The notes beneath the pieces are model-generated. The model was given only the letters and a program-made list of their open reading frames with translations, did not search any database and was not told the DNA's origin. This document shows positions 5,269-6,624 of a DNA stretch of 6,624 nt, piece by piece (position 1 is the stretch's first letter; each line of letters starts with the position of its first letter). The translations under genes were made by a program, and so were the position numbers. Source of the stretch: JBKPDV01 sp046728075 (GTDB lineage: Bacteria; Acidobacteriota; Thermoanaerobaculia; UBA5066; Gp7-AA6); the NCBI GenBank assembly GCA_046728075.1, contig JBKPDV010000063.1:1-6624 (forward strand), written 5' to 3'.

Positions 5269-5302
5269 CGCATCTTCAAACAAATAAGAGAGGCGACACT
5301 CG

Positions 5303-6624
5303 ATGATTTTGCCCATCGCACGCAGGCTCGTTCTCGCTGCCCTGACCGCGCTCGCGGTCTCGTTTTCGATTTTCGCCGCGCCGCCCGAGAGCACGCAGCC
5401 GCCCGAGACCCGCGTCGAGGATGTCGTCGAGACGCGCGGCGGCGTGGAGGTTCACGACCCTTACCGGTGGCTCGAGGATCAAAACGCGCCGGAAACGCGT
5501 GCTTGGATCGACACCCAGAATCGCTACTCGGACTCGTTCTTCAAGAGCCTGCCCGGTCGCGAGGCGATCTCGGCACGCCTCGCCGAGCTGCTGAAAGTCG
5601 ATACCGTGACGGTTCCCTCGACTCGGGCCGGGCGTTATTTCTACTCCCGCCGCAAAGCGGATCAGGACCTTCCCGTTCTCTACGTTCGCCGCGGCGCCAC
5701 AGGAAAAGAAGAGGTTCTGGTCGATCCGCACTCGCTTTCCCCGGACCACTCCGCTTCCGTCTCGCTTCTGGACACGACACGCGATGGAACGCTCATCGCG
5801 TACGGCATCCGGCAGGGGGGCGAGGACGAGGTGACCGTCCATTTCCTGGACGTCGATTCCCGCAAGGAGCTGCCCGACGTCCTTCCCCGCGGGCGGTATT
5901 CCGGCATCTCGGTCACCCAGGACAGAAAGACGCTCTATTTCTCCCGACACGAAAAAGAGGGGCCGCGCGTCTACGTCCACGCGATGGGGTCGGACTTATC
6001 AAAGGACGAGAAGCTTTTCGGCGACGGGTACGGCCCCGAGAAGGGGATCTCCGCCTTCGTTTCCGACGACGACCGCTACCTCGGGATCCTCGTCTCGCAC
6101 GGGTCCGCCGCCACGAAGACAGAGATCTACGTGCGTGACCTCGCCAAAGGCGGGCCGATCGTCACGATCGTCAATGACATCGAGGCCCGGTTCTCGCCGA
6201 ACTTCGCCGGCGACCGCCTCTACCTGGAGACCAACTGGAAAGCGCCCAAGGGCCGCGTCCTGGCGGTGGAGCTGGCTCACCCCGGGAAAGAGAGTTGGAA
6301 AGAGGTCGTCGCGGAGCGGGATGTACCGATCGCGGGTGTCTCGGCGGTCGGCGGTAAGCTCTTCGTCCGCTACCTCGAGAACGTGCTCGCGAAGACGAGG
6401 ATCTTCGACGCGGATGGAAAGCCCTCCGGGGAAATCTCGTTTCCTGCCATCGGGACGCTCTCGGGAATGCGCGGCCGTTGGGACCAGGGAGAAGGCTTCT
6501 TCACGTTTGTCTCGTTCGTCACGCCGACGACGATCTACCGTTATGACGTCGCGAAAGGGACCCGCAGCGTCTGGGCCAGGGAGAACATTCCGGTCGACAG
6601 TGACCGGTTCGAGGTCTCACAGGT
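5303..6624 (+). CDS. Exported prolyl oligopeptidase, S9A family (N-terminal part, cut by the window end)
   Basis: S9A prolyl oligopeptidases are serine peptidases that cut short peptides after proline, with a beta-propeller gating an alpha/beta-hydrolase catalytic domain. The frame is open from ATG 5303 to the window end, 440 codons of a protein that is usually about 700 residues. It begins with a signal peptide (Arg7-Arg8, a hydrophobic core at 9-24 and likely cleavage near Ala25), so it acts outside the cytoplasm. DPYRWLED at 52-59 and the following AWIDTQNRYSDSFF are hallmarks of the family N-terminus. From about 80 to 430 come propeller-like repeats such as YFYSRRKADQDLPVLYVR and LDTTRDGTLIAYG. 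The visible part ends at DRFEVSQ, just before the catalytic domain, so the Ser, Asp and His cannot be checked. No cysteine occurs in the visible part. AGAGAGG at 5287-5293 is an acceptable ribosome binding site. Confidence 0.93.
   Translation, partial: MILPIARRLVLAALTALAVSFSIFAAPPESTQPPETRVEDVVETRGGVEVHDPYRWLEDQNAPETRAWIDTQNRYSDSFFKSLPGREAISARLAELLKVDTVTVPSTRAGRYFYSRRKADQDLPVLYVRRGATGKEEVLVDPHSLSPDHSASVSLLDTTRDGTLIAYGIRQGGEDEVTVHFLDVDSRKELPDVLPRGRYSGISVTQDRKTLYFSRHEKEGPRVYVHAMGSDLSKDEKLFGDGYGPEKGISAFVSDDDRYLGILVSHGSAATKTEIYVRDLAKGGPIVTIVNDIEARFSPNFAGDRLYLETNWKAPKGRVLAVELAHPGKESWKEVVAERDVPIAGVSAVGGKLFVRYLENVLAKTRIFDADGKPSGEISFPAIGTLSGMRGRWDQGEGFFTFVSFVTPTTIYRYDVAKGTRSVWARENIPVDSDRFEVSQ

Noticed and set aside
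5258..5271. GG-N10-GC upstream of the peptidase gene as a second sigma-54 promoter
   Set aside because: Only the GG and GC dinucleotides match; the surrounding TGGC and TTGC cores are missing. Such spacing arises easily by chance in GC-rich DNA.
5276..5980. A 234-codon minus-strand frame opposite the prolyl oligopeptidase
   Set aside because: It lies in exact antisense register to the peptidase codons and is explained by codon bias; no domain is visible.
5164..6138. A 324-codon plus-strand frame overlapping the BamE-like gene and the peptidase
   Set aside because: Its Arg/Pro/Gly-rich product has no family motifs, while the frame starting at 5303 encodes a signal peptide and clear S9A prolyl oligopeptidase motifs through to the window end.

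Overview
The window is a high-GC stretch of bacterial chromosome with every supported gene on the + strand. The first two thirds are the 3' half of a suf iron-sulfur cluster assembly operon, and the rest holds three genes for exported or membrane-anchored proteins. High GC, Gram-negative-style envelope proteins, an exported prolyl oligopeptidase, a SufS/SufU/SufT gene set and 7-bp intergenic repeats fit Acidobacteriota or a similar deep-branching soil or sediment phylum. That assignment is an inference and no single gene proves it.

Layout. Positions 1-15 hold the last codons of an upstream gene, probably sufC. sufD (12-1394), sufS (1391-2662) and sufU (2659-3177) follow with 4-bp stop/start overlaps. 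sufT (3187-3735) comes 9 bases later. After a 52-base gap with four GTCGAC-type heptamers comes an Rrf2-family regulator (3788-4264) with three cysteines where IscR-like proteins bind an Fe-S cluster. Next is a small exported protein (4369-4671). Upstream of it lie a perfect 7-3-7 dyad and a good match to a sigma-54 (-24/-12) promoter, and a strong UUCG-loop terminator follows it. Then come a membrane-anchored protein with a BamE/SmpA-like C-terminal domain (4833-5213) and the first 440 codons of a signal-peptide-bearing prolyl oligopeptidase (5303-6624), cut by the window edge before its catalytic domain.

How the genes work together. SufS takes sulfur from cysteine. SufU, the zinc-dependent transfer partner, accepts the persulfide. 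SufD, with SufB and SufC presumed upstream, forms the scaffold complex, and SufT helps in Fe-S protein maturation. The Rrf2 protein is the likely sensor of cluster status for the operon. The SufS and SufU residues used for the zinc-ligand swap in the Bacillus subtilis pair are both present.

No clearly new multi-gene system is visible. The observations most worth a second look are the candidate sigma-54 promoter with its upstream dyad, the identical TGAGCAGCG sequence at three successive gene junctions, and the heptamer repeats. No gene-free stretch is longer than about 165 bases.
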